This document shows positions 43,185 through 52,766 of a DNA stretch of 64,000 nt, piece by piece. How positions within the stretch are numbered: the first letter of the stretch is position 1; every line of letters starts with the position of its first letter. The DNA comes from Anthopleura xanthogrammica. Its lineage: Eukaryota > Cnidaria > Anthozoa > Actiniaria > Actiniidae. The stretch covers positions 5,762,746 through 5,826,745 of the forward strand of contig OZ025222.1 of assembly GCA_964019055.1 (NCBI GenBank), read 5' to 3'. Under the pieces are notes generated by a model. It had not been told where the DNA came from, made no database searches, and was given only the letters and a program-made list of their open reading frames with translations. The position numbers and the translations under genes were made by a program.

Positions 43185-43817
43185 TCAACAGATACTTAAG
43201 CCAGGTACTTCTACGTAGGATGGATGTGGGTGTATTAAGCAAAGACATATTCTGGAGTACCTTTCCTTCTTCAGTATTTTCATCAAGGCATTCCTCTCTT
43301 CGATGTCCATACCCCCTCCAAATTCTTCGAAGAGTACCTTATTCGCTGATTTACTTGGAGTGTAGAAGGATATGATGCACACGACGTTCTCGCGGAAGGG
43401 TCTCGCGATGGAGGTAATCTGCTGAGTCAAAACCCAAATAGAGATCTTATCGTGCCTTCCCGAAAGTCCCATCCTAATGAAGTGATTCGACCTTTGTTTT
43501 AACTCTTTCGAGAAAGCACAATCATCCAAGATAATCAGAGTGTTCTGCCCCGAGAATATGATCTTACAGATGGAAAGTAGATCACAGATCTCGTTCACAT
43601 CATCTGCCTTGGGCGACACGACGATGAATCTAGGATCCCCTTTAGCGAAGCCTCGGTAAGTAAGATTCTCCACGTAAGTGGGACAGATAAGTATGATGTA
43701 TTCGAACACGTATCGGAAACTATTCTTTAAGGTATTCACTAGGTAGTGAGTCTTTCCGCAATTCGTAGGACCTGTTATGATACAGTGAAAGGGAGTTTTA
43801 TCTTTTAGTTCCTCCAT
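43185..43817 (-). CDS. Packaging ATPase, FtsK/HerA superfamily (A32-like)
   Basis: Residues 11-24 are HCIITGPTNCGKTH, the Walker A loop. The Walker B region is LIILDDCAF, followed by LSGRHDKISIWVLTQQITSI, the sensor region with the conserved Gln. Length (210 aa) is short but typical of Polinton ATPases, which lack the extra domains of FtsK. It would hydrolyse ATP to translocate the genome into the capsid. It lies next to the capsid gene with 50 bp between them and starts at an ATG after AATAAATAAG. An inactive homologue is at 783-1321. Confidence 0.85.
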   Translation of the reverse strand: MEELKDKTPFHCIITGPTNCGKTHYLVNTLKNSFRYVFEYIILICPTYVENLTYRGFAKGDPRFIVVSPKADDVNEICDLLSICKIIFSGQNTLIILDDCAFSKELKQRSNHFIRMGLSGRHDKISIWVLTQQITSIARPFRENVVCIISFYTPSKSANKVLFEEFGGGMDIEERNALMKILKKERYSRICLCLIHPHPSYVEVPGLSIC

Positions 43818-43867
43818 TCTTATTTATTGTATCATAACTATCTTTTAGTACCTATTCGCGTAGAGTC

Positions 43868-45115
43868 TTAGTACCAGTTTTGCTTGAAAGTCCTCTTCTC
43901 GAACTCCACCAATCCGTCCGCCACGACGAACAAGTAACAGGTCATTTCCTCATCTTCGCTCCCAGCAGTTCTCTTAATATACAACTTCACCCCTCCCTTC
44001 GTAGCGTCCGAAACGAGTCCGCTACCATGAATATTTCCATCAGGATGAGTCCTCAAGTCAATCCACAAGGCAAACTTGTTCTCGTAAAACTCCTTTGGAG
44101 TCATGTTATCCGTTATTCCATATCGCATTACGATCGACTCCCAAAAGTCCGTTGGTATCATACCATCGGAATACAACTTATGGGGCACGCTATTCACGTT
44201 GATGTCTACTTTGGTAATATTGGGGTTCGTGAATTTTTCTGAGTCCCTAGCGCCGGCCGTATATGGCTCTATGAATAGGATTAGGATCCCAGACATCGAT
44301 CGTAGGGGTAAGTTGATCTGTTCGTTGATCACGGTGGTGTTCTTCTTATTGATGGGGAAACTCTTGTGCATCATTACGTTCTCGTAGTAGAACCCCTTAC
44401 CATCTTCGTATCTGCTTAATACTTCATTTGCTAGATATTCGCTCGTAATGGTCTCGTACTCTAGTTCTAGATTGGATAGGGTATACTTCGCGTCCTCTTG
44501 GGTTGAGGTTACGATCTTTGCGTTCGTTGAAAAGGTAACCTGGAAGAGTAGAGTATCTACTAATCCGTTGGAATAATATACTCCGTGAGAGTCAAGAATG
44601 GTGTGGGAAATAGGGATTCTGTATCGTGTTCCATATACTTTCGCTAAGGCAACTTCTGCAGCATCAGTCTCGGTCTTATCTCCAGCTTTTGTTCTTAGTT
44701 TCCGCATGTTTTCCGAGGAGATCCCTTCTCTTAGTCTATTCTTTCGTTCTTCTTTCCTGAGGAATAAGTCACCGTAAGTTTGATAGAGGTCATATCGAAC
44801 CAAATCTTCTATTGGTCTTCCACCAAACGTAACTCTCATCTCTTCGATAAGGTTCTTACCCAGGTTATTAACCACGGTCTTATTTGCATCAGAGGTGCTC
44901 CCATCCTTCAAAGTGAGATCCACTAAGAGTGCCACGCTTCCGGGAACAATAACAACGTTCTCCGGTAACTTGGGAATATGAACATCCAACGTTCGTCCAG
45001 GATCCACTGTGGCTGGACTAAAGCTCACGCGATAAATGTTCTTCTCTGCTTTGAGTCCGTAGGGCTGCTTAAAAGACCTATCTACATCAAGCTTTTCTGG
45101 AATTGCTCTTGACAT
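43868..45115 (-). CDS. Probable double-jelly-roll major capsid protein (415 aa)
   Basis: The frame is intact. Order of recognisable segments: LDVHIPKLPENVVIVPGSV, NNLGKNLIEEMRVTFGG, DLYQTYGDLFL, RYRIPISHTILDSHGVYYSNG, YTLSNLELEYETI, KKNTTVINEQINLPLRSMSG, FTNPNITKVDIN, DFWESIVMRYG, KFALWIDLRTH and a closing FKQNWY. This order matches the capsid protein type that is common in invertebrate Polintons. The two halves (about 60-190 and 220-400) would each form a jelly roll. The type is recognised from memory of the family pattern, not from a search. It is next to the ATPase, as in most of these elements. Confidence 0.65.
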   Translation of the reverse strand: MSRAIPEKLDVDRSFKQPYGLKAEKNIYRVSFSPATVDPGRTLDVHIPKLPENVVIVPGSVALLVDLTLKDGSTSDANKTVVNNLGKNLIEEMRVTFGGRPIEDLVRYDLYQTYGDLFLRKEERKNRLREGISSENMRKLRTKAGDKTETDAAEVALAKVYGTRYRIPISHTILDSHGVYYSNGLVDTLLFQVTFSTNAKIVTSTQEDAKYTLSNLELEYETITSEYLANEVLSRYEDGKGFYYENVMMHKSFPINKKNTTVINEQINLPLRSMSGILILFIEPYTAGARDSEKFTNPNITKVDINVNSVPHKLYSDGMIPTDFWESIVMRYGITDNMTPKEFYENKFALWIDLRTHPDGNIHGSGLVSDATKGGVKLYIKRTAGSEDEEMTCYLFVVADGLVEFEKRTFKQNWY

Positions 45116-45156
45116 CTTTCTTATTTATGTAATAACTAGTTACTCTCTTAGATACT

Positions 45157-46209
45157 ATGGACGAAAAGAAACTTTCAAACGTTTATTACTCAACCGAAGG
45201 ATATTGGAAGGGATATTCGGCGATTTCGAGACTATCCGAAGCTACAGGCATTTCCGAAGAGATCACGAGAAAGTGGCTTATTAAGCAAGCCTTGTGGCAA
45301 ATATACCTCCCTGCCCCCACGTACATTCCCAGATTCCATTGGGACATTTCTAAGCCCGATCAGATCCATCAAGCGGACTTACTCTTTATGCCTCACGATA
45401 CCGTGAAGAAAAAGACGTATAAGTATGCTCTCGTCGTGGTGGATGTTGCTTCTAGATACGTGGATGCGGAAGCTCTGACTACGAAGTACTCTAAGGAAGT
45501 ATCTGAGGCTTTGGATAGTATTTATTCTAGAAGATTATATTGGCCTGAGACTTTGATGGTTGATCCAGGAACAGAATTCAAGGGAGCTTTTACGAAGGTT
45601 ATGAAGAAAAGTGATGTAGAAATCCAAAGATCAGATCCTGGAAATCATAAAGCACAATCCCTCGTGGAGCGTGCTAATCGAACGATAGCTGAGAAGCTGT
45701 TTAGTCATCAGTATGCACAAGAGATGCTTATGGAAGTCTCTAAGGCCCACGTTGGGGACACGAGGTCACGAGAATGGGTGGAACGACTTCCTAGCGTGAT
45801 AAAGTCTATTAACAACGAAGTTAAGAGGATTACTGGAAAGAAAGCAAAGGAGGCATTAAACTTAAAGTCCGTTGAGCTAAAAGATCCCATCTACAAGAGA
45901 CCAGTGGGACCAAAGGAAAATAGGATCCCTGCAGGAGTTTTTGTTCGATACTTATATGCCGCTGGGGAAGAGGAGGGAGGTCGACAGCGCGCTACCGATC
46001 CCATTTGGTCTATAGAAGTTTATGAGATATCGCGCGCGACCATTAGTCCTAATCAACCTGTGCTTTACTATCTTTCTGAAAGTTACGTAATTCCTTTGAC
46101 TGACATGGGAAGGCATGGAAGAAAGACTCCCAAGCGTTCTTTTGTTAGAGAGGAGTTACAGATCATTCCCGAGGACACGGAACTGCCGCCTGATGGTGTC
46201 TTAGACTAA
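45157..46209 (+). CDS. Retroviral-type integrase (350 aa)
   Basis: Core acidic residues are D74 (in HQADLLFMP), D136 (LMVDPGTEF) and E171 (LVERANR), so the last two are 35 residues apart (D-D-35-E). The N-terminal 50 residues are a helix-rich part without an obvious HHCC finger. The C-terminal 80 residues form a small beta domain with RYLYAAGEEEGG and an acidic end; no chromodomain was seen. It would insert the element and make the target duplication. It is on the opposite strand to its neighbours, starting 42 bp from the capsid start and overlapping the polymerase stop by 4 bp. Confidence 0.88.
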   Translation: MDEKKLSNVYYSTEGYWKGYSAISRLSEATGISEEITRKWLIKQALWQIYLPAPTYIPRFHWDISKPDQIHQADLLFMPHDTVKKKTYKYALVVVDVASRYVDAEALTTKYSKEVSEALDSIYSRRLYWPETLMVDPGTEFKGAFTKVMKKSDVEIQRSDPGNHKAQSLVERANRTIAEKLFSHQYAQEMLMEVSKAHVGDTRSREWVERLPSVIKSINNEVKRITGKKAKEALNLKSVELKDPIYKRPVGPKENRIPAGVFVRYLYAAGEEEGGRQRATDPIWSIEVYEISRATISPNQPVLYYLSESYVIPLTDMGRHGRKTPKRSFVREELQIIPEDTELPPDGVLD

Positions 46210-49200
46210 AGATTGTTCATATAGTGGCCGTGGGCCAAGGTCGTGATAGGATCTTCTCGTGAAATTACTCGCTTGTCGTCCCTTGAGGAAAGAGCGATCT
46301 TATTAACCTTTTCTGAAGTTATTTCGTGTGATCGGCTTCTGAAGACTCTCATTGTTCTCATAAGTTCTTCTCCGTTAAACAAGCAGTCTTTGTAGTGGGG
46401 GAAGCGAAGGCTGTTTTCTACGACGCATCTTTTGACTCCTTTGCACTTCTTTTCCTCTTTTCCTTCTTCTGTTCTGAAGCAATAGAGCTTTGCTCTTAGC
46501 GTGACGAATTCCGTGACTTGCTTTCCAGCTGTCTCGTCCTTCATCATTCCTCTTACTTTCTTGTTAACTCTCTTCTTTATTCCCGCGTGATCTTTTGGAT
46601 AGTTGCTCGTATCGAATAACCTTTCGATGTCTCCTTCCATGTCTTTGTAAAGATCGTGCGTCTGGATTTCGTAGATTAGACTATCAGTATCAGTGTAAAG
46701 AAGGGTTACTTTGTACTTATACTTCTTCTTAACGTAGTTATAGTGAAAGTCATACATGAACTTCTTAGATAAGTCTAAGATGGACATTCCTAGGTAAATG
46801 GGCTTGTTGTACTCTAAGTGCGTTCTTCTTATATGAATGGCGGCTAACTTTTCGGAGAAGGATTTGGCTCCAATGAAGTTCGGCTTACGAGTTAGCTTAT
46901 TCGCTTGCTTTTCGTTTGTGACTAAGCGTATGTCTCGTCGATTACGAATGTTCTCCATGGTCTTTCCGAAGACAGAGTTGTTCATAAGCTTGAAGAAATC
47001 TTTCTCGAAATCGTTCGTCGCGTTGGTTCTTAAGTCCGTATTTAGATCAATGTACTTCTTTAACCAAGGGGATTCTTCAAAGGAAATTCCCCTATGGATC
47101 TTCGTGATTCTTAGTCCCTGGCTTTCGTAAAATTTTAGAGTATCGTGATGTACCACATAGTGTGACTTATCGTAGAAGTTCGGAATAAGCTTCATTACTC
47201 CACTTTTCGCCTTAAGGTGCTCTGGGGCAAGGGGATAGTCGTTGTGAAGATTGTGTAATTCTTGAGGATACTCTAGATCAACGTCTAAGATACAGGGAAT
47301 TCTTCTCCACTTCTCCAGCTTCTTTTCGTTCATCCATTTGAACCCTTTCGTTGGAAGGGATTGGGACATTGCCCATCCGTAGAGGTTATTCGCGTCCCAA
47401 TAGGGAATGTAAGTGCTTTTTTCGTTAGGATCGTAGTTCTTCATGTACTTATTATTAGCCTTTGCGTAACGCTTACTTCCCACAGAGGAAATTCCTCCTC
47501 GGATTCCGCTTTCCATCATTAAGATCATATCTATGTCGCTGAGGAGTTCTAGTCGGATGTTCGTTATTTTTAACATGGCGTCCCAAGCAAGTCCAGGAGC
47601 AGTGTAATACCAAGCGGGATCTAAGTCATAGTATCTTCTACAAACGATTCTGAAGTTCTCGAATACGTCCGCTAGGAGAAGTACGTCCGTTTGGAGATAT
47701 AGGTCGTGATAGTCTTTCATCGTCTTCATATCAAAGGTTTTCCATACTTTCCGCGCGTGTTCGTAGTCTTCTTTTGTGATGTCGCTATCATTAAGATCTG
47801 AACGAAAGGCTTCCTTTGGGGGTAAGTGGCGTTCCTCTAACTTCGTAAGGGAATCCACGTACTCGTAGGGGTACACTCCTTTTCTCATCAATAAGTTAAG
47901 ATCTTCACCTCCGTAAAAGGAACTGATGACTTCGAACTGGTCTTTCGTTAGGTTATTAATAAGGTTACTCAAGCTGGAGGACATGAACTTATAGCTGTCA
48001 AGAAATCTCGCTTCTAAGTAAAGATCATGGATTTTCCCCTCTTTATCCACGTAGTGATCCACGACGATTCTCTTACTAAAAGAGATGTATTGTTCCTCGT
48101 TCTTCGCGATGCACTTAATCTTACCTTTGCTGATTCCTAAGGCTTTTACGAATAGATGGGCGTCGTACCCCGAAAGATTGTGGAAAAAGATGGGAATAAA
48201 GTCTGGAAGTTTGTAGTGAAGATTACACTTATTATGCGCCGCCCCTCGGAATTTCCCTGTGAGATGATCGTGATCTCTTACTTTGTCGCTTCCTAGCTCT
48301 TCCTTACAGATATGGCAGTGCGTTGCTTCTTCGTATTCCTTTCGATCCAGGTCGGACATTACCATCTTTTTCTTCTCGGAAAGTTTCTCGTATAAGGAAA
48401 GAACATCCGTTTCTATTGATCTCATAAAGTCTTCTCCCAAATCTTCTTCCTCTCTTTGAGCTGTGTACTTCACGATCTTTGGAGGAAGCGCGTTCTCATC
48501 GTACTTGATTACGTAACAGTATCCTGATGGCTTGTGCTTTTGGTAAGCTTCCGTAGAAGATCTTTTTGGGTTTGAAGAACAAGAAGCGACTTTTTCTAGA
48601 ATGCACTCAAAGTCGGCGTAGATGACGAAGGGAACTTTCATAGAATGAGGGTGGTTTTTGAAGTGAAGTAGAGTTCCTTTCTTGGGAACGGTTACTTTTA
48701 CGGACTTGTGCTGTCCACACCATTCGGAATGGTCTTGGAGAACGTACTCGTTGGTAAAGGAGTTAAGACATCTTAAGCAGAAGTGTCTCTTATGTTCGTT
48801 ACTCGATAGTTGGGAGGATAAGAGTCTCGATAAGTCCTTAATCCAACAATAGTGCTTCGTTTTCTCGTTGGAGATTAGTAGTAGAATGATGTTGTGCTCC
48901 CTGATTTCCCCTTCGTAGATCCTAAGAGGCTCGAATCCCCTCTTTTCGTAACCTAAGACACTAATCGCGTAGTCCTTGTTATTTTTCTCGAAGATTTTGA
49001 TGTCTCGGAGCTCTAGGGGGAAGCGAAGTCCCTCCCAGTTTAACTTTTCCGCGTTTTTCCTTAGCACCCCTGATATCCTATGAGGATGATCTTTTGGGGT
49101 AAATCGGGCAGTGGTTACCGCCCACTTAAAGCATTGATCGTCTTCGTTCTTGGGGTTAATAATGGCCTTTCTTGTTACTAATTCTTGAGGAAGGGGAACG

Positions 49201-49829
49201 TACGTGCTACCTCTTAGGGGTTCGTATTTCGCGAAATGAATGCTTAAAGATACTACTTTCCGTATGGCCCAGCCAGAACCCTCGTTCTGGAATTCAGCTA
49301 CTCTTTCTAGGATGTCCTCGGAAAGTTTCTCGTATAGGTTTATTAAGTTCGTGCCTTTTGTCACGATTTCTGGTACCGTGTGGAAATGTCCTTCGCTACT
49401 GACTTCTTGCCCATCATTTCCGATCTTATGAAATTCGCAGGTTAGGTAAAGCTTAATCTTCGTGGGTTTCTCAGCTATCCATATTGTCTCTAAGATGCGT
49501 TTTTCCTGCTTCTTCATGAATACGCGGGGATCCACGTCACGATTACGTCCAAGAATCCTATGTTCCTTGAGATACGAATCGAACGAGGATTTTTCCACTC
49601 TATTCTTTTTTTCCGTTCTACGATAAATAGCCTTTATTCTCTTCTTCAGCTTCGCGATCTTCACCTCAGCGCGACTCCTAATCTTAGAGCGAACCAGTGG
49701 TAATAACCAGTCTGAAAAATCTCTTAACTCGTCCTGAATTTTTCCGATGATCTGTGGCTTTGGATTTGAAGTTGGTGGGACTAGTGGTATTCTAGTCTCA
49801 GGAATAGGGCTGTCCAAAATATTCGTCAT
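46206..49829 (-). CDS. Protein-primed family B DNA polymerase (1,207 aa)
   Basis: The frame is intact. Residues 345-375 form a Cys/His finger (HFCLRCLNSF, EWC..H). Exonuclease motifs: D406 and E408 in IYADFEC, FHNLSGYDAHLF (549-560) and YLQTDVLLLADV (711-722). An HNH-like zinc segment, CHICKEEL and VRDHDHLTGKFRGAAHNKC (505-535), is typical of Polinton polymerases. Polymerase motifs: YWDANNLYGW (810-819), NSVFGKTMEN (951-960), YTDTDS (1045-1050). This is the usual Polinton size. It would replicate the element from the terminal repeats with a protein primer. Start ATG at 49829 after GGCAAAA. Confidence 0.93.
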   Translation of the reverse strand: MTNILDSPIPETRIPLVPPTSNPKPQIIGKIQDELRDFSDWLLPLVRSKIRSRAEVKIAKLKKRIKAIYRRTEKKNRVEKSSFDSYLKEHRILGRNRDVDPRVFMKKQEKRILETIWIAEKPTKIKLYLTCEFHKIGNDGQEVSSEGHFHTVPEIVTKGTNLINLYEKLSEDILERVAEFQNEGSGWAIRKVVSLSIHFAKYEPLRGSTYVPLPQELVTRKAIINPKNEDDQCFKWAVTTARFTPKDHPHRISGVLRKNAEKLNWEGLRFPLELRDIKIFEKNNKDYAISVLGYEKRGFEPLRIYEGEIREHNIILLLISNEKTKHYCWIKDLSRLLSSQLSSNEHKRHFCLRCLNSFTNEYVLQDHSEWCGQHKSVKVTVPKKGTLLHFKNHPHSMKVPFVIYADFECILEKVASCSSNPKRSSTEAYQKHKPSGYCYVIKYDENALPPKIVKYTAQREEEDLGEDFMRSIETDVLSLYEKLSEKKKMVMSDLDRKEYEEATHCHICKEELGSDKVRDHDHLTGKFRGAAHNKCNLHYKLPDFIPIFFHNLSGYDAHLFVKALGISKGKIKCIAKNEEQYISFSKRIVVDHYVDKEGKIHDLYLEARFLDSYKFMSSSLSNLINNLTKDQFEVISSFYGGEDLNLLMRKGVYPYEYVDSLTKLEERHLPPKEAFRSDLNDSDITKEDYEHARKVWKTFDMKTMKDYHDLYLQTDVLLLADVFENFRIVCRRYYDLDPAWYYTAPGLAWDAMLKITNIRLELLSDIDMILMMESGIRGGISSVGSKRYAKANNKYMKNYDPNEKSTYIPYWDANNLYGWAMSQSLPTKGFKWMNEKKLEKWRRIPCILDVDLEYPQELHNLHNDYPLAPEHLKAKSGVMKLIPNFYDKSHYVVHHDTLKFYESQGLRITKIHRGISFEESPWLKKYIDLNTDLRTNATNDFEKDFFKLMNNSVFGKTMENIRNRRDIRLVTNEKQANKLTRKPNFIGAKSFSEKLAAIHIRRTHLEYNKPIYLGMSILDLSKKFMYDFHYNYVKKKYKYKVTLLYTDTDSLIYEIQTHDLYKDMEGDIERLFDTSNYPKDHAGIKKRVNKKVRGMMKDETAGKQVTEFVTLRAKLYCFRTEEGKEEKKCKGVKRCVVENSLRFPHYKDCLFNGEELMRTMRVFRSRSHEITSEKVNKIALSSRDDKRVISREDPITTLAHGHYMNNL

Positions 49830-49918
49830 TTTTGCCTTTATGATAGCCTAGATATTCTTTGGAAACAATTTTCGTTTTCCACAGATCTCAAAGTTTGTCT
49901 TTGAGATCTTAATTGGCT

Positions 49919-50125
49919 TTAATTACTAGGATTAGGTTGAGGCTGAGGTTGAGGCTGAGGCTGAGGCTGAGGCTGACTAGCACGCTCAGATTCCTTAGGT
50001 CGACGATACAGGTTGTATCGTACGGAATGATATGGATTGTTATGAGGGTTGTTCCAGTGCGGATCTATGTTCGGAACAGAACACCTGTCCTTGACCCTAC
50101 TATTTATCTTTCTTGACTTTGGCAT
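49919..50125 (-). CDS. Small basic protein with a Gln-Pro repeat tail (68 aa)
   Basis: MPKSRKINSRVKDRCSV, then IDPHWNNPHNNPYHS, and a C-terminal run of about seven QP units encoded by GGCTGA/GGTTGA repeats on the plus strand. It lies between the polymerase and the right terminal repeat. It may be a real short gene (ATG preceded by TAAAGA), but the repeat makes it weak. Confidence 0.35.
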   Translation of the reverse strand: MPKSRKINSRVKDRCSVPNIDPHWNNPHNNPYHSVRYNLYRRPKESERASQPQPQPQPQPQPQPNPSN

Positions 50126-50156
50126 CTTTCTTTATGATAAGCAATATTTTTTTTTC

Positions 50157-50658
50157 AACTTTTATTTACTTTAGTCATTTAGAAAAATCTTCTTCTTCTT
50201 TTTCACTTCCCTTCACTTCCCTTCACTTCCCTTCTCCCCCCTCTCCTCCCAAAATAGCTCACCCCTTCCCTCTTCTCCCCCACCCCCGTGCTCACTTCAC
50301 TTCCCTTCTTCTTCACTTCCCTTCACTTCCCTTCACTTCCCTTCACTTCCCTTCACTTCCCTTCACTTCCCTTCCTCCCCTCTCCTCCCAAAAATAGCTC
50401 ACCCCTTCCCTCTTCTCCCCCATCTTTGTGCTTATTTTTTGCGCACGCTTGGTCAGATCTTGGAGAAGGGGGAAGGCGAGGGTGGGAGTGGTGAAGAATT
50501 AGGGGGGCCGGAGGTGATGTTTGGAGAAGGGGGCACGAGTAGGCAGAAACGCGTGGCTTGGGCGTACCAGTGGGGGAAATTTAAGCCAAGTTCGCTCGTG
50601 CGTGATGTTTGGAGAGGGGTACAGTCAAGTGGTCCAGAACCGGCAGTACATACCTACT
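50157..50658 (-). repeat. Right terminal inverted repeat of the complete Polinton
   Basis: Inverted copy of 34508-34952, about 502 bp, with more GGGAAGTGAA units. The outermost TACCTACT ends at 50658. Confidence 0.88.
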
Positions 50659-50663
50659 AGAGC
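50659..50663. repeat. Target-site duplication of the complete Polinton (right)
   Basis: AGAGC; see 34503-34507. Confidence 0.8.
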
Positions 50664-52230
50664 TACATGATGTTGCGGGCGTATCAGAGTGAAGTAACAT
50701 GTGATGTTCTATCGCACTCACTGCAAGGCTTTTTCTTGAAACAGGAAACTGACTGGTGGCCTTTTCGCAATCAGGAAAAACAAAGTCTGTTCTTGCTAGC
50801 TACGCCCATTCTTTTTTTGTGCTTCTTTTCCCTGAAGGCGTACTCTGAAGGTGGTTTCTCTGTTCTTGGTCTTGAAGTCAGAGACAACTTCTGGCTTTCT
50901 GCTCCACGCAGGAAGCGATATCTTCAATGGTGACTTCACGGTGCTTAACATTGATAATAGTGTCTGCAATATCACGCCACTTGTCTTGAAATCTGTAAGG
51001 TAGTTTTTCTACAATTGTGCGCATGACATCTGGATTGTCCATCAGGTGTAGATATCCCATAACTTCTAGAGCGTTCTTGCAACTTGTTAAGGAGATGGAA
51101 TACTTCTCTACAGCGTCAGCGTCTTCAGGTTTAATAGATGATTGGCTGATAAGTTTTTCCACATGGGCCATGGCTATTTTGTATTTGTCGCCAAATCTTG
51201 AATCCAAAAGCTCTCTTGCTTTGTTATATCCTTCTTCGGGTTTCATGTTAAGGCAACTTCTGACGGGTTCGTGTGGACGGCCAGAGGTGTACTGTGTTAA
51301 AAAATATAACATGTTCGAGAAGTCTGGCTCTTTGGAAACAATGAGTGTGTCGAAAGCACGTACAAAATTATAGTATTCCAAAGGATCTCTGACGAACTTG
51401 GGAACTTGCTGTTTGGGAAGAGTTACATGTTGCTGTTGCAGAATAATGTTGCTCCAAATCTTGTTCTGTTGGTCTAAAATTTGTCGTGGGAATGCTTATA
51501 CTCAGGTGGCAAGACAGATTCAGGATTGACCCGAGGTATTTTCTTAGATTTCTTCGTGAACTGGATGTAGAACTTGGCTTTAACGATGATTCAGACGACT
51601 TTATCTTAGGATTTGCTTTAAGGGCGCTGAGCTCTTCCTCCAACTCTATCCTTTCTCTTTCAATTCCGAGTTTCAGTGTTTCTCCTTTCAGTCGGAGTTT
51701 TTTTTCATGTAGATCTTTACGACGCTGTATAGAATATCGTCTAGCTTCAAGTTCAGCAATCCTTGCCAATGTAGATGACTTAGACTGTGTACTGAATGGA
51801 ACTGACGATGAGGTGGATAAAGACGGCAAGGTCTCACGAGTCAATGTCAATCTGCTAGTTTGTGATAAGGACGATCTGGTTTTACTGGAGGACAATACTG
51901 GGCGTTGGAAGGAGGAATCTTCGATGTGACATTCCATGGACGAAGCCCAGGCTGAAACCTTGTTGCAAAATTCTAGATATTTTTTCTTGACGTCTAAGAA
52001 GTACATGAAGGCTTCGGTTTTTGTATCACCATCATTAATTACGTTGTCGTAAGCGTCGCTTGCCTCTCGGAAGTTGGCGAAGGCCGTAACATATTCCTTC
52101 ATCTTATCATGCACTGGGGATAAGTTCTCCACGTCGTCATTAAGAAGTTGTTGAATTTGGTTTCTTTTGCGCGTCCGAGAAGCGAGAGCTCTGCTTCGTT
52201 TCTTCTTTAAGTTGTTTATAATCTCCATAT
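50664..52230 (-). pseudogene. BEL-1 gag
   Basis: The likely start is Met in MEIINNLKKKRSRAL at 52230. A coiled-coil-like first part follows, then LARIAELEARRYSIQRRKDL, a Ser/Thr-rich part, and after a frameshift near 51375 the BEL gag core at 50878-51381: MEYYNFVRAFDTLIV, FLTQYTSGRPHEPVRSC, ARELLDSRFGDKYKI, VEKLPYRFQDKW. The 3' part near 50664-50880 still shows zinc-knuckle cysteines (FSCLRKGHQ-type) but contains stops. The Polinton cuts the frame just after it. The frame breaks mean no gag protein is made. Confidence 0.8.
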
Positions 52231-52358
52231 CTTCGTTATAGTTACAAAATTCACTTGCAACACTACCGCATCTTACTGGAATTTTGGATTTTTCGCTGAT
52301 ACAACGTGGCCAAGAGTGTCTATCATCAGAACCAGCTGGATAAGTTTGTTTGAACGGA

Positions 52359-52761
52359 TGTGTTCGCCATTCCATTCACAACGGTGCCGAGTTAATATAC
52401 TTTAATACAGAATTTGAAAACACTTGCAAGCAAGCAAGGTTTCTAATAATACAAAATAATACAATATAAAACGAATAATAAGTAAATGATAAAACTACAT
52501 AAAGGGCTAGAAAGAACGATAAAGAAAGACATGAAATACTTACAAACAAACTGTATGGTACACAGCAACTAGGAACGACGACTACTAAGATTACGAAACG
52601 TGAAATACTTAAGTACTAGCAAAAACTGTAATTAGCATGCAGAAAACAAAAGACCAAAAAAGATCAAAGATTGAAACTAATGAACTGGAAAAGGCGAAAA
52701 AATGAATAACTAAAACGAATAAATAGTCACGTAACAAAACTGTTAGCGTTATGCGCTAACA
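52359..52761 (-). repeat. BEL-1 5' LTR (full-length copy)
   Basis: 403 bp, starting TGTTAGCGCATAAC and ending GGCGAACACA on the minus strand; it matches 11100-11396 apart from the block missing there. CAAGT follows at 52762. Confidence 0.9.
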
Positions 52762-52766
52762 CAAGT

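Larger units (their letters stand above)
34508..50658. mobile_element. Complete Polinton/Maverick, 16,151 bp
   Basis: The element is bounded by inverted ends (AGTAGGTATGTACTGCC at the left, its complement at the right) and a 5-bp duplication. It encodes protein-primed PolB, a retroviral-type integrase, a packaging ATPase, a jelly-roll-type capsid protein, a probable penton and several small membrane proteins. Most genes run on the minus strand; the integrase and the two left-most genes run on the plus strand. It sits in BEL-1 between gag and protease. The only clear coding lesion is a frameshift in the WPQQLNF gene. No adenain-like cysteine protease was recognised. Confidence 0.92.
11100..52761 (-). 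mobile_element. BEL/Pao LTR retrotransposon 1, expanded by nested insertions
   Basis: Matching LTRs lie at 11100-11396 and 52359-52761. The outer flanks carry the same 5 bases CAAGT (11095-11099 and 52762-52766), and joining the flanks keeps the THAP exon in frame, so the two LTRs belong to one insertion. On the minus strand the order is 5' LTR, gag (52230 down to 50664), protease (34502-33853), RT/RNase H (18780-17689), end of RNase H and integrase (13346-11634), 3' LTR. The gaps are filled by a Polinton, a gene block, a foldback element and a Gypsy element. The part of RT between protease and 18780 is not found. Confidence 0.85.

Noticed and set aside
45157..46209. Integrase assigned to a Gypsy or BEL element
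   Set aside because: It has no HHCC finger of the retroelement type and lies inside the Polinton terminal repeats next to PolB and capsid genes, so it is the Polinton integrase.
50439..50660. Open frame in the Polinton terminal repeats (also at 34508-34727, minus)
   Set aside because: It is present in both terminal repeats, so it is duplicated end sequence. Composition is Gly/Glu-rich low complexity, and on the left it merely fuses to BEL-1 protease sequence by chance.
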